This document shows, one piece after another, positions 54,378-63,085 of a stretch of DNA of 64,000 nt. The position numbers and the translations under genes are program-made. The stretch lies in the NCBI RefSeq assembly GCF_900096895.1, contig NZ_FMYO01000003.1, positions 124,001 through 188,000 of the forward strand, read 5' to 3'. How positions within the stretch are numbered: position 1 is the stretch's first letter; the number at the start of each line of letters is the position of its first letter. This DNA comes from Acinetobacter kookii. GTDB lineage: Bacteria; Pseudomonadota; Gammaproteobacteria; Pseudomonadales; Moraxellaceae. The notes below the pieces were generated by a model, which ran no database searches, was not told the DNA's origin, and saw nothing but the letters and a program-made list of their open reading frames with translations.

Positions 54378-54533
54378 CTCACAACCTCAAAACGATGTCA
54401 CCAAAATATTCACTTAAGTGGATGTGTTGCTTTCAAACGTGTTCCACCCAAGTATAGTGACAGATTCATTCTTTATGTACTATATCAATTCAGTCGAATG
54501 CGACAGAATGTGACGCTTAAATATCAACAGCTT
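54378..54533 (-). promoter_or_regulatory. recA promoter and leader region
   Basis: On the minus strand a TATACT (54451-54456) is the best -10 and would give a leader of about 65-70 bases. The leader contains the palindrome CACTTAAGTG (54410-54419). The -35 is weak. From memory, a structured recA leader matters for the damage response in A. baumannii; whether this one acts likewise is not shown here. Confidence 0.4.
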
Positions 54534-54971
54534 CTAATCATGATATGACCAGTGCTGATCGAACTGCTGATCATTATCTTGTTTGAATTTACTGATTTGT
54601 CTTCGATCTTTTTTACTCGGCCGATGTTCAGGTCGCGCTAGATTATGCAACTTTCTTTGGGTGGCAATCAACTCTCGTCTTGCAACGCTCACTTCGGTTT
54701 CTTCGTAAAGCTGCTGGGCAATCGGTGCGGCACCACGAACTGCAGATAAGGCCTTGATGACGACAGTTTTACGGTCAAAACCCTGCTGAATGGTGAGTTC
54801 CATCCCAACCCGAACATCTTTGGAGACTTTAACCCGTTCACCATTATGATGCACCTTGCCGCCTTCAATGGCAGCTTTGGATATTGAACGTGTTTTAAAA
54901 AAACGTGCTGCCCATAACCATTTGTCAACACGCATACTTTCAACATGGTTCTGTTGAGAAGAATTAGGCAT
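54534..54971 (-). CDS. hslR: Heat-shock protein 15, S4-domain RNA-binding protein
   Basis: Hsp15 binds stalled 50S subunits that carry peptidyl-tRNA. The 145-residue protein has an S4 domain near the start (MRVDKWLWAARFFKTRSI, SKAAIEGGKVHHNGERV) and a basic tail (HRPSKKDRRQISKFKQ). It is close to E. coli HslR (133). It overlaps the upstream HAD gene by eight bases; the same pair (yrfG-hslR) is found in E. coli. Confidence 0.92.
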   Translation of the reverse strand: MPNSSQQNHVESMRVDKWLWAARFFKTRSISKAAIEGGKVHHNGERVKVSKDVRVGMELTIQQGFDRKTVVIKALSAVRGAAPIAQQLYEETEVSVARRELIATQRKLHNLARPEHRPSKKDRRQISKFKQDNDQQFDQHWSYHD

Positions 54972-55650
54972 ATTTTTTCAGATCCTCAGCTTGTTTTAAG
55001 ATCACCATTAAATCGGTCAGCTCTTGTAAAATAGGATAGGAACTTTCAGTCCTTATTTCTTTTTGAGATGAGGGCTGGGCAATGGTAATTAAATGCTGGA
55101 TACCAAATTTTTCTGCACCTTTGAGCACTTTTTCAGTGTCATCAATAAAATAGGTGTGTTCGACCTGAAAGGGGTGCAGTGAATGGAGTTTTTGCCAGAA
55201 TTCGACGCACTCTTTGGCATAACCGATGGTTTCACTGCTGATAATGACATCAAAGTAATGTGCAATCCGGGTCTGTTCGAGTTTGAATTTTAAACCTTCA
55301 CAATCGGCATTGGTCGCTATCCAGCAGGCATAGCCGTGGGCTTTAAGATATTCCAGCAGTTCAATACACCCTGGACGTAAAGCCACCTTGTGCTTAAATT
55401 CCTGTTGCAGCGCCAATGTATCCACCCCTACCTTTGCACTCCAGAAGCGTGTGGAATACCAATTTAAGGTATGATTGTGTTGCTGGTAAAACTGAAATAA
55501 CGCTTGGGTACTCTGTTCGAGTGTACAGTTATGCTGTTCTGCATAGCGAATAGGAAGCTGATGATTCCAGATAAAATCATCGTAAGCAAGATCAAGAAGG
55601 GTACCATCCATATCAAAGATGATGGTGGGTTTTTCTGAATAATTCGGCAT
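54964..55650 (-). CDS. HAD-family nucleotidase (YrfG-like)
   Basis: The protein starts at 55650 (MPNYSEKPTII): the frame is open upstream but those codons overlap the divergent cysQ gene. The 228-residue product has HAD motif I (IFDMDGTLLD), a helical cap, CWIATNADCEGL (motif II) and YFIDDTEKVLKGAEKFG (motif IV). E. coli YrfG is a GMP/IMP nucleotidase and also precedes hslR, so the same role is likely. It is divergent from cysQ by 13 bases between the start codons. Confidence 0.85.
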   Translation of the reverse strand: MPNYSEKPTIIFDMDGTLLDLAYDDFIWNHQLPIRYAEQHNCTLEQSTQALFQFYQQHNHTLNWYSTRFWSAKVGVDTLALQQEFKHKVALRPGCIELLEYLKAHGYACWIATNADCEGLKFKLEQTRIAHYFDVIISSETIGYAKECVEFWQKLHSLHPFQVEHTYFIDDTEKVLKGAEKFGIQHLITIAQPSSQKEIRTESSYPILQELTDLMVILKQAEDLKKYA

Positions 55651-55663
55651 ATGAAGGTAATCT

Positions 55664-56518
55664 ATGTTTAAAGCGACCACGGCACCGCAAGATGCCTTGA
55701 TTTTACAGTTGGTTCCCATTGTGACACAGGCATGTGAAATTTTGCGAGCAGAATATCAGGCCTACTGTGCGGGTAAAAATTTTGATGTGGAGCATAAGCA
55801 GGACCAGTCTCCAGTCACCCAAGCGGATTATCGGGTCAATGAATTTATCACCCATGCATTAAAACAGACTTTTCCGCTCATCCCTTTATTGTCGGAAGAA
55901 GGCGACAATAGTCAACGCAAGCAATGGCAGAACTTCTGGTTGCTCGATCCCCTGGATGGCACCAAAGAATTTCTGCATAAGCGTCCTGAATTTACCATCA
56001 ACCTGAGCCTGGTAGAGGGTGCCAATACCACCTTTGCGCTATTGGCTATACCGGGTGAGCAAAGCATATATTTTTGTCCCAAGCAGGGCGTACCTTTAAA
56101 ATTTGAAATCCAAACCCGGCAATGGCTGCACTATGTCGATGATTTGCCGTCTAAAACTGTTCAGGTGGGTTTAAGTCAAAGTAGCCAGAACAAGCCCAGA
56201 TATGCCGAATATCTGGACATCCTGAAACAGCAGGTCGATATTGTAGAGTTTAGGGCGGGAAGCGCCTATAAGTTTTGCATGATGCTGGAGGGGAAAGTCG
56301 ATATGTATCCGCGTTTCCATCCGACCAGCGAGTGGGATACCAGTGCAGGACAATGTCTAATTGAGCGTATCGGGGGCGGTCTAGTCGATTTTAAGGGCAG
56401 ACCCTTTGTATATAATCAACGGGAGAGTTTGCTGAACGGTGGTTTTATCGCATTTCGTAATGTCGAGATGAAAAAATTGGCATTCCAGACCCTAGGACTT
56501 ATGGCGAACATACATTGA
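55664..56518 (+). CDS. cysQ: 3'(2'),5'-bisphosphate nucleotidase CysQ
   Basis: CysQ hydrolyses PAP, a by-product of sulphate reduction. The 284-residue protein belongs to the inositol-phosphatase family: LLSEEGDN (metal Glu), WLLDPLDGTKEFLHKRPEF (Asp-Pro-Leu-Asp-Gly-Thr) and the C-terminal STSEWDT-like SEWDTSAGQCLIE. Its start is near the start of the divergent HAD gene, so the two share a very short promoter region. Confidence 0.94.
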   Translation: MFKATTAPQDALILQLVPIVTQACEILRAEYQAYCAGKNFDVEHKQDQSPVTQADYRVNEFITHALKQTFPLIPLLSEEGDNSQRKQWQNFWLLDPLDGTKEFLHKRPEFTINLSLVEGANTTFALLAIPGEQSIYFCPKQGVPLKFEIQTRQWLHYVDDLPSKTVQVGLSQSSQNKPRYAEYLDILKQQVDIVEFRAGSAYKFCMMLEGKVDMYPRFHPTSEWDTSAGQCLIERIGGGLVDFKGRPFVYNQRESLLNGGFIAFRNVEMKKLAFQTLGLMANIH

Positions 56519-56542
56519 GCTGATGCATTAACATGCTATAGT
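56515..56542 (+). promoter_or_regulatory. Candidate promoter of the histidine phosphatase gene
   Basis: TTGAGC (56515-56520) and TATAGT (56537-56542) are 16 bp apart. The -10 overlaps an in-frame GTG at 56541, which argues for a translation start further downstream (56556 or 56577). Confidence 0.5.
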
Positions 56543-56576
56543 GTGCTATGTACCCATGTTTAATTTTGGCTGCTTC

Positions 56577-57314
56577 ATGGCGTTAAATCTACTCCCTACA
56601 AGTATGCTGAAGGCACTCGATTTGCTGCCTGATGCCAAAACCCCTGTTACCCTGTTTACCCGTCATTCTATTCGTGAGGTCGTTACAGGGCAGGGTCTGG
56701 CTGGCTATGATTTGCAGTTAACCGAACAAGGCCGTGACTTGGCACAGGCGTGGGGAAGCTATTTAATCGATAATACGGACCGTAGCATCCAGCACTGCAT
56801 TTCAAGTCCGATCCAGCGCTGTGTCGATACTGCTGCTTTAATGATTCAGGGTGCCGATACGAGTACGCTGGCACAAAATACCCATCATATTGAAATTGTC
56901 CAGCAAGGCTTGCTGGTCGAGCCGGGAAGTTTTGTGCTGGATATTAAACAGGCGGGGCCTTATTTTCAGAAACAGGGTGCTTTGGGCTTTATTAACAGTT
57001 TTGTCAATAATGCCTTGCCTGGAATGAAACATCCGATTACCGGTGTGGTCGATGTGCTGGAGCTGATTTATAATACCCATCCGCAAGATCATTTTGGTTT
57101 AAGTCTGGCCGTGAGTCACGATACTATTTTGGCAGCCATTATTGCGGTGATTTCCGGTCGTAATACTGTTAGCCGGGAAGACTGGCCAAAAATGATGGAA
57201 GGCCTGTTTGTCTGGTTTGAAGGTGATGTATTTCTAGAATCCAAACTGAAATGGATTTGGCGTGGCCAAGTGAATGAGCTGTCAATCCGGGAGTTCCAGA
57301 ACCTGGAAAAATAA
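56577..57314 (+). CDS. Histidine phosphatase family protein
   Basis: Taking the Met at 56577 (MALNLLPTSM) the product is 245 residues; earlier starts at 56541 (GTG) and 56556 add up to 12 residues. The catalytic motif is LFTRHSIRE with the phospho-His, and the partner His is in LAVSHDTILAAI, an HD-type site as in the acid-phosphatase/phytase branch. No signal peptide is clear. The substrate is unknown. It converges with rpsT. Confidence 0.8.
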   Translation: MALNLLPTSMLKALDLLPDAKTPVTLFTRHSIREVVTGQGLAGYDLQLTEQGRDLAQAWGSYLIDNTDRSIQHCISSPIQRCVDTAALMIQGADTSTLAQNTHHIEIVQQGLLVEPGSFVLDIKQAGPYFQKQGALGFINSFVNNALPGMKHPITGVVDVLELIYNTHPQDHFGLSLAVSHDTILAAIIAVISGRNTVSREDWPKMMEGLFVWFEGDVFLESKLKWIWRGQVNELSIREFQNLEK

Positions 57315-57453
57315 AATAGCATTGGCTTTAAAGAAATGCCGTCTGGATTCTCTTCCTGAAGAAATAATCCTAAAAACAGTTTTTAATAAGAGTTTTGAAG
57401 CACTTTATATTTTTATAATGTGCTATTTTTAGACTGAATAATTTTTTATAAGC

Positions 57454-57483
57454 GTAAAAAAAAGCCCTAAACGGGCTTTTTTC
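57454..57483. terminator. Bidirectional terminator between the phosphatase gene and rpsT
   Basis: AAAAAAAGCCC and GGGCTTTTTT surround a TAAAC loop with T-runs on both strands, 12 bases beyond the rpsT stop. Confidence 0.92.
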
Positions 57484-57494
57484 AATGCAACAAC

Positions 57495-57761
57495 TTAGTT
57501 AGCTAAAGCTTTAACTTGTGCATTCAAACGGCTCTTATGACGAGCAGCTTTGTTTTTATGGATGATACCTTTATCAGCCATACGGTCAATTACAGGAACC
57601 GCAGTTTTGTATGCTTCTGTAGCAGCAGCATAATCACCAGCAGCGATTGCAGCTACTGTGCGTTTAAGATAAGTACGAACCATAGAACGTAAGCTTGCGT
57701 TGTGTTTACGTGCTTTAACGTTTTGACGAGCACGTTTTTTAGCTTGAGCAGAGTTTGCCAC
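57495..57761 (-). CDS. rpsT: 30S ribosomal protein S20
   Basis: S20 binds 16S rRNA early in 30S assembly. The 88-residue basic protein starts [18 protein letters not shown] and ends [15 protein letters not shown], as in E. coli (87 residues). It stands alone with its own terminator. In E. coli S20 represses its own translation; no clear leader element is recognised here. Confidence 0.98.
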   Translation of the reverse strand: MANSAQAKKRARQNVKARKHNASLRSMVRTYLKRTVAAIAAGDYAAATEAYKTAVPVIDRMADKGIIHKNKAARHKSRLNAQVKALAN

Positions 57762-57865
57762 TCGTGCACTCCTTGAATTAGATTGGTCTGGGCGGGCTGA
57801 AATTGCAACTGAAAACCTTCATCAGAAGAATTATCACCAGCCCGTAAACAAGTGCCATATTGTGA

Positions 57866-57897
57866 TTAAACTATGGCGTTAAGTCAAGTCTTGACTT
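57866..57897 (-). promoter_or_regulatory. Candidate rpsT promoter with an overlapping palindrome
   Basis: On the minus strand TTGACT (57887-57882) lies 17 bp before CACAAT, a 4/6 match for a -10. The -35 is one arm of a near-perfect palindrome AAGTCAAG-T-CTTGACTT at 57881-57897. The other arm supplies a TTGACT in the opposite direction, towards the divergent gene at 57977. Confidence 0.45.
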
Positions 57898-57976
57898 GAT
57901 TCGGCAACATTTTAGATGCATAAAAAGTATAAAGAAACCGTTACATTAGTAATAACCTAAAGAGATTGCTTAAAAA

Positions 57977-58651
57977 ATGACTAAATCGATTAAAAGTGCA
58001 ATTGTGATTGGTGCAACAGGTTTGGTGGGACGGGAACTTTTGCAGCAGCTTAACCAGATACAAGACTGTGAAAAAATTACCGCTGTGGTTCGGCATGAAG
58101 ATCCAAAGCTTAACAGCCTGAAAAAAGTACAGCAGTTTATACTGGAAGATTTTCTGTTACTGAACGATGAAGATGTAAATGGCTATAGCCATGCCTTCAG
58201 TTGTTTAGGCACGACACTAAAAAAGGCCGGTTCAAAACAGAATTTTTATATTATTGATTATGAAATCAATGCACATTTTGCCGATTTATTTGAATCGGCC
58301 CAGACCCACTATTTATTGATTAGTGCGCTAGGCGCAAATGCAAAATCCAGAATTTTTTACAATAAAGTCAAAGGTGAGCTGGAACAGCATATCCAGGGCT
58401 TAAATCTGGAATATGTGTCCATTCTGCGCCCGTCATTATTACTGGGTGAACGACCAGAACGACGCCTATTGGAAGATATGACGCAAAAGTTGTATCAAAA
58501 ACTCTCGCATTGGGTTCCTGATACATTTAAATATAAGCCAGTGACAGCAGCGCAAGTGGCTCATACTATGGTCGAGGCTGCACAAACTCAAACTGAAAAG
58601 TTTGAAATTTATGATAATTTATGCATACAAAATTCCAAACGAGGGAAATAA
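57977..58651 (+). CDS. NAD(P)-binding Rossmann-fold protein
   Basis: The 224-residue protein starts with the dinucleotide-binding IVIGATGLVGRELLQQL. It has ISALGANAKSRIFYNKVKGELEQ, a YxxxK-like catalytic pair (Tyr in IFYNKVKG), and ILRPSLLLGERPE. This fits the atypical SDR / HTATIP2-like group, often labelled as epimerase or oxidoreductase. The substrate is unknown. The stop lies three bases before the rraA-like GTG, so the two are co-transcribed. Confidence 0.82.
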   Translation: MTKSIKSAIVIGATGLVGRELLQQLNQIQDCEKITAVVRHEDPKLNSLKKVQQFILEDFLLLNDEDVNGYSHAFSCLGTTLKKAGSKQNFYIIDYEINAHFADLFESAQTHYLLISALGANAKSRIFYNKVKGELEQHIQGLNLEYVSILRPSLLLGERPERRLLEDMTQKLYQKLSHWVPDTFKYKPVTAAQVAHTMVEAAQTQTEKFEIYDNLCIQNSKRGK

Positions 58652-58654
58652 AAA

Positions 58655-59167
58655 GTGTCTAATCCAGCATTCGTAACCTGTGATTTACTTGATGACAATC
58701 CAGAAAAAGAAATTCAGGTAGTCGCCCCATCAATGGATGGAAAATTCTTTAAAAGTTATGGCGCACGTAAAAGCTTTGGTGGTCAGGCAGTCACCGTAAA
58801 ATGTTTTGAAGATAATTCACGTGTCAAAGAACTCCTCGCAACCGATGGTACCGGTAAAGTGCTTGTGGTAGACGGTGGAGCATCCATGCGCTGTGCCTTG
58901 ATGGGCGATATGATTGCTGAATCAGCGGTTAAGAATCACTGGAATGGGGTGGTGATCTATGGCTGTGTACGGGATGTGGATGCCATTGCCGAACTGGATC
59001 TGGGTGTGCATGCATTGGCTGCAATTCCACAAAAAAGCAATCGCAAAGGCATAGGCGAAGTGGATTTAACTTTGTATTTTGGTGGTGTAAGCATCAGTTC
59101 TGGCGATTACATCTATGCTGACAACAATGGCATTGTGGTGGCAAAAGAAAAATTAGTCGATTTATAA
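58655..59167 (+). CDS. rraA: RraA-family protein (RNase E inhibitor / putative aldolase fold)
   Basis: RraA of E. coli binds RNase E and reduces its activity; other members are HMG/CHA aldolases. The 170-residue protein starts at a GTG and has the RraA signature: VTVKCFEDNSRVKELLA, VLVVDGGASMRCALMGDM and GVVIYGCVRDVDAIAEL. Its length is near E. coli (161). The Gly/Arg/Asp residues of the aldolase site (GDM, R in CVRDVD) are present, so either role is possible. Confidence 0.9.
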   Translation: MSNPAFVTCDLLDDNPEKEIQVVAPSMDGKFFKSYGARKSFGGQAVTVKCFEDNSRVKELLATDGTGKVLVVDGGASMRCALMGDMIAESAVKNHWNGVVIYGCVRDVDAIAELDLGVHALAAIPQKSNRKGIGEVDLTLYFGGVSISSGDYIYADNNGIVVAKEKLVDL

Positions 59168-59190
59168 AGATAGAGATACAAGGATAAAAA

Positions 59191-59970
59191 ATGGTGAATC
59201 ATCAAATGAAAGTGATACAGGCTTTAGCTTCATCTTTGACTGAAGGTGGACGTGGCGTGAGCGGTACTGCTTTTCCCAAGCAGCCAGAAAAATCGCTGAA
59301 ACTTTATGAGTTTGAAGGTTCGCCATTTTGCCGTCGTGTGCGTGAAGTTTTAACTTTGTTAAATCTGGATTATGAGGTTTATCCTTGCCCGAAGGGTGGA
59401 CAGAAATACCGGAAAATTGTCAAAGAAAAAGGTGGAAAAAACCGGTTTCCATTTTTTATCGATGAAAATACCGGGGTTCAGATGTATGAATCTCAGGACA
59501 TTATCCATTATCTGTTTAAGCATTATGGCCGAACGGGAACCACACCGAAAAAATTTGCCCATTATCCTAAAATTCCTGTCGTAGCTTTAGCTGGAACCAT
59601 TATTAATGGTGCACGCGGCGTCTGGATTAACCGGAAAATTAAAGATCGTGCAGCACCTGAGCAATTGTTGGAGTTATGGGGCTTTGAAGCCAGTCCTTTT
59701 ACCCGTGTGGTACGAGCGGTATTAACCGAGCTCGAGCTGCCGTATGTTTACCATAATGTGGCTAAAGAGCGCTGGCAGGATATGGGACCGGCAGTACTGC
59801 GTTTAAAACCCGGAAAATATCAACCCTTAGCCGGTGGTAAACGTGAAAAGACTGTTGAAATTATGGGGCGAGATATTCAGGTTCCTTATTTGATTGATCC
59901 GAATACCGGGGTGAAAATGTTTGAGTCGGCACAAATTGTGAAATACTTAAACCAGCAATATGGTCACTAA
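59191..59970 (+). CDS. Protein with two glutathione S-transferase N-terminal domains
   Basis: The 259-residue protein carries two thioredoxin-like GST-N domains and no GST-C domain. Domain 1 (about 29-115) has LYEFEGSPFCRRVREVL with a Cys at the active site; domain 2 (about 165-257) has LWGFEASPFTRVVRAVL with Thr in that place. Each half ends with the same pattern: DENTGVQMYESQDIIHYL and DPNTGVKMFESAQIVKYL. The halves look like an internal duplication. Substrate and role are unknown. It is 23 bases after the rraA-like gene. Confidence 0.85.
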   Translation: MVNHQMKVIQALASSLTEGGRGVSGTAFPKQPEKSLKLYEFEGSPFCRRVREVLTLLNLDYEVYPCPKGGQKYRKIVKEKGGKNRFPFFIDENTGVQMYESQDIIHYLFKHYGRTGTTPKKFAHYPKIPVVALAGTIINGARGVWINRKIKDRAAPEQLLELWGFEASPFTRVVRAVLTELELPYVYHNVAKERWQDMGPAVLRLKPGKYQPLAGGKREKTVEIMGRDIQVPYLIDPNTGVKMFESAQIVKYLNQQYGH

Positions 59971-59978
59971 TCCAGCCC

Positions 59979-60013
59979 GAAATAATAAACCGCTCAAGCA
60001 GCGGTTTATTTTT
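59979..60013 (+). terminator. Terminator after the double GST-N gene
   Basis: AATAAACCGCT pairs with AGCGGTTTATT over a short loop and runs into TTT, nine bases after the stop. Confidence 0.88.
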
Positions 60014-60281
60014 GCCCTACAGCTGATTAAGTTAAGCTAAATTTAAAGTAAGTTATACGCTGTAATATAGTCAGAATATTGAATGAATCAATGATGGATC
60101 AATCATCGATTGAAACTTTAAAGTTTTTATTCTATGGTGTTTATTTAAACCGCTAGACAGTAGCATTGTAAATAAAATTGATGAATTATTAATATAAAAG
60201 TCATTAAATTACCTAGTTTTAGGGATATCGTTGAGATTGTTTTTTTCGTTATAGTCAGCGGTTATAACAGGGGGGTGGTGT
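60014..60281. other. Leader of the two-component operon
   Basis: An AT-rich spacer with no gene. A purine-rich ribosome site (AGGGGGGTGG) lies just before the GTG start of the response regulator. No operator is obvious. Confidence 0.5.
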
Positions 60282-60971
60282 GTGTCAGAATTAGAAACGA
60301 TTTTACCCGTTCCAGTTTTAATTGTTGAAGATGAAGGACTGATTCAAGAACGGTTAAAAAATATATTGACAGAACTGGGCTATAGCAAAGAGATGCTCAT
60401 TTTTGCCAAAAACTTGCAGCAGGCGTTTACCGAAATAGAGCAGCAACCTGTTTCCCTGGCTTTGGTAGATCTGGGGCTTCCTGACGGCAATGGCATAGAG
60501 CTGATTGAAAAGCTGCGTGCACTGGATAGCAATGCCAATGCCATGATCTTGGTGATATCGGCCTGGAGTACTCAGGAAAGTTTATTTTCAGCAATCAAGG
60601 CAGGTGCGACAGGTTATGTCCTGAAAGAACGTGATGATGCAGAAGTACTGTTGTCTATTCGCAGTATTTTACGCGGCGGTGCGCCAATTGACCCTTTTAT
60701 TGCCCAAGAAATTTTAAAACAGATATCGGCTGCGATCATACCGCCAGCGGATGATCAGAAAATCATGGATGCCGATACGGAACTGTTAACCAGCCGGGAA
60801 ACTGAGATTTTGAATCTGGTGGCTCTAGGTATGAGTAACCGGGAAATTGCCGAACAGCTCTTTGTTTCTAAATATACGGTTGAAAGTCATATCAAGCATA
60901 TTTACCGGAAATTGTCGGTGAGCAAAAGAACAAAAGCCGTCAGTGCAGCACGATCCTTAGGGATTTTATGA
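60282..60971 (+). CDS. LuxR/NarL-type response regulator
   Basis: The 229-residue protein starts at a GTG behind the site AGGGGGGTGG. The receiver domain (about 10-125) has Glu16-Asp17-Glu18 and the phospho-Asp63 (LVDLGLPDGNG). The C-terminal LuxR HTH (about 165-225) reads LTSRETEILNLVALGMSNRE then VSKYTVESHIKHIYRKL. It overlaps the downstream kinase gene by four bases (ATGA), so this is a matched pair. Targets are unknown. Confidence 0.92.
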   Translation: MSELETILPVPVLIVEDEGLIQERLKNILTELGYSKEMLIFAKNLQQAFTEIEQQPVSLALVDLGLPDGNGIELIEKLRALDSNANAMILVISAWSTQESLFSAIKAGATGYVLKERDDAEVLLSIRSILRGGAPIDPFIAQEILKQISAAIIPPADDQKIMDADTELLTSRETEILNLVALGMSNREIAEQLFVSKYTVESHIKHIYRKLSVSKRTKAVSAARSLGIL

Positions 60972-62848
60972 AGCGGTTGATTGTGCATTATTTTTTAATT
61001 TTTGTTCTTAGCCTGCTGAGTCAAGTCAGTCATGCGGAAAGAACTGAAAATATCAATGCGCAATGTGCAGTGCACATTCATTCTATTGATACCGTTAAAA
61101 CCAGTTCTGTCAGCATTTTACCCAAGCAAGGCTGGGAGTCTGTGGATTTACCCGATCAATGGAATAAGCGGTGGCCAAATTATAATGGCGGAGTCTGGTA
61201 TAAGATTCAATGGAGCTGGTCATGTCAGAATCAGGCCAGACTTGCCGAGCCGATTGCTTTTCTCATTCATTATATTAATTCTGCGGGTGCAGTTTATTTA
61301 AACGGCGATTTACTCTGGAAAGATAAGCATTTACAGGAGCCGCTGTCAAAAAGCTGGAATATGCCGCGTTACTGGGTTTTACCGATAGCAGGATTAAACA
61401 GCGGCGAAAATGAAATTTTAATTTATGTGAATGGCTTGGCTTTCCAGTCTCCGGGTATTGGCCAGATTTCTTTTAATAATGTACAAAACATTTACGAGTC
61501 ATATCAAAGTCAGGTATGGAATCGTCGAACTTTATTTTTAATTAATCTCATTTTATCCATTACCTTTGGCGTGATCTGTTTTGTGATTTGGCTCTTGCGT
61601 CGAAAAGAGAGCACTTTTGGGTGGTTTGCCTTAAGTTCCTTTTTATGGGTGCTCTTTATTTCCAATATACTAAGCACAGAAACATTTCCCTATCCCAATG
61701 TATTAATTGCAGCACAGGCCAATTTGGCTTTTTTTGTTCTTTATGTCTTAAGTTTCTGTATTTATTTATTCAGGTTTATCCAGAAGTGCTTTATTAAAGT
61801 TGAGACGTTTTTTGGGGGAATGACGGGACTGATTATTGCAGGTATTTTCCTCACCCCACAGCAGTCCGTTTCCTGGGTTTTTGGACTGATATTTTTAATC
61901 TATGTTGGCGTACTTCTGAGTGGTTATTTATATGTCTGTTACCAAGCCATTCAATCGAAAAGAACAGATTATATCTTTTTGGCCATTTGCCTAAGCGCTA
62001 TTGTCATTTTTATGATTTTTGACCTTTTATTATTATCCGGTGAGATTGTAACGGATATTCGACCATTATCTCCCTATACTGGACCGGTGATTACCTTTTT
62101 TATGGTGATTATATTAGGTTCAAGATTGGCCCGTAATGTTAAAAAAATTGAAACTTTTAATGCCCAGTTGGAAATGAAAGTTCAGCAGGTCAGTAATGAT
62201 TTAAGCTCCAGTTTAAATGAAAAACATCAATTAGAGCTTAAAAATGTCAAGCTGCAAGAAAGAATCAATTTATCCCATGATTTGCATGATGGTTTGGGTG
62301 CATCATTGGTTCGCTCGATGATTTTAGTGGATCAAAGTACGCATAATATTTCTAACAAGCAATTTTTATCGATGCTTAAATTATTAAGGGATGATCTCCG
62401 ACAAATTATCGATAGTGGTTCATCTGCGGATAATAAAATTCCAGTCAGTCCGGTATTGTGGGTGGCACCCGTTAGGCATCGTTTTAGTCAGCTTATGGAT
62501 GAGCTGGATATCCGTTCTAAATGGATTTTCCCGCATGAATGGCAAGCCGTGCCGAGTGCTTTGCAGTGTCTCACTTTAATACGGGTACTGGAAGAAAGCC
62601 TGACCAATATTATTAAACATAGTCAGGCCAAGCAGGTAAAAATAGTGATGGTCTATATTCGGGAAAACCAGTTTATTTTGAGTATAGAAGATGACGGTGT
62701 CGGTTTTGATGCGGATAGTGTAGCGCAACAGGGATTAAGTATTGGCATGCGCAGTATGAAAATGCGTTTGGAGCGCATAGGGGCGGAATTGAAGTTATCT
62801 TCTGAGCCGGGTTGCACCATCATTCAGGCGATTGTTCAGCTGAAATAA
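60968..62848 (+). CDS. Membrane sensor histidine kinase, 7TM-DISM-like with HisKA_3
   Basis: The 626-residue protein has a signal peptide (cut near SHA at residue 23) and a periplasmic beta domain (about 25-185, with GGVWYKIQWSW). Seven hydrophobic helices follow (about 190-390), then a coiled coil and the NarL-type dimer domain with phospho-His440 (DLHDGLGASLVRS). The HATPase ends with IEDDGVGFDADSV and GLSIGMRSMKMRLERIGAEL. This matches 7TMR-DISM sensors, whose periplasmic part resembles carbohydrate-binding folds. The signal is unknown. Confidence 0.88.
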   Translation: MKRLIVHYFLIFVLSLLSQVSHAERTENINAQCAVHIHSIDTVKTSSVSILPKQGWESVDLPDQWNKRWPNYNGGVWYKIQWSWSCQNQARLAEPIAFLIHYINSAGAVYLNGDLLWKDKHLQEPLSKSWNMPRYWVLPIAGLNSGENEILIYVNGLAFQSPGIGQISFNNVQNIYESYQSQVWNRRTLFLINLILSITFGVICFVIWLLRRKESTFGWFALSSFLWVLFISNILSTETFPYPNVLIAAQANLAFFVLYVLSFCIYLFRFIQKCFIKVETFFGGMTGLIIAGIFLTPQQSVSWVFGLIFLIYVGVLLSGYLYVCYQAIQSKRTDYIFLAICLSAIVIFMIFDLLLLSGEIVTDIRPLSPYTGPVITFFMVIILGSRLARNVKKIETFNAQLEMKVQQVSNDLSSSLNEKHQLELKNVKLQERINLSHDLHDGLGASLVRSMILVDQSTHNISNKQFLSMLKLLRDDLRQIIDSGSSADNKIPVSPVLWVAPVRHRFSQLMDELDIRSKWIFPHEWQAVPSALQCLTLIRVLEESLTNIIKHSQAKQVKIVMVYIRENQFILSIEDDGVGFDADSVAQQGLSIGMRSMKMRLERIGAELKLSSEPGCTIIQAIVQLK

Positions 62849-63046
62849 GCAATTCAATTTTCCTTGATTTTTAGATAGCATTCGCTATGCCATCATTTTA
62901 TAAAATCGGCAAAAAATTAGAATTTTTTCAGCGCTTTTACTTTTGATTTTTCCCAAATTAAATTAAAAAACGGGAATATGAATAATGATTTTTCTTTTGG
63001 GAACGGTGAGAAATTTTAATCTGTATATCTGAAATGCTGCAATATA

Positions 63047-63079
63047 AAATAAGGGGGGAAATGAATTTCCCCCCTTATG
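63047..63079 (-). terminator. Terminator of the roxA-like gene
   Basis: ATAAGGGGGGAAAT pairs with ATTTCCCCCCTTAT in a near-perfect palindrome. On the minus strand TTTTATATT follows. It lies seven bases past the stop. Confidence 0.85.
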
Positions 63080-63085
63080 TGCTGT

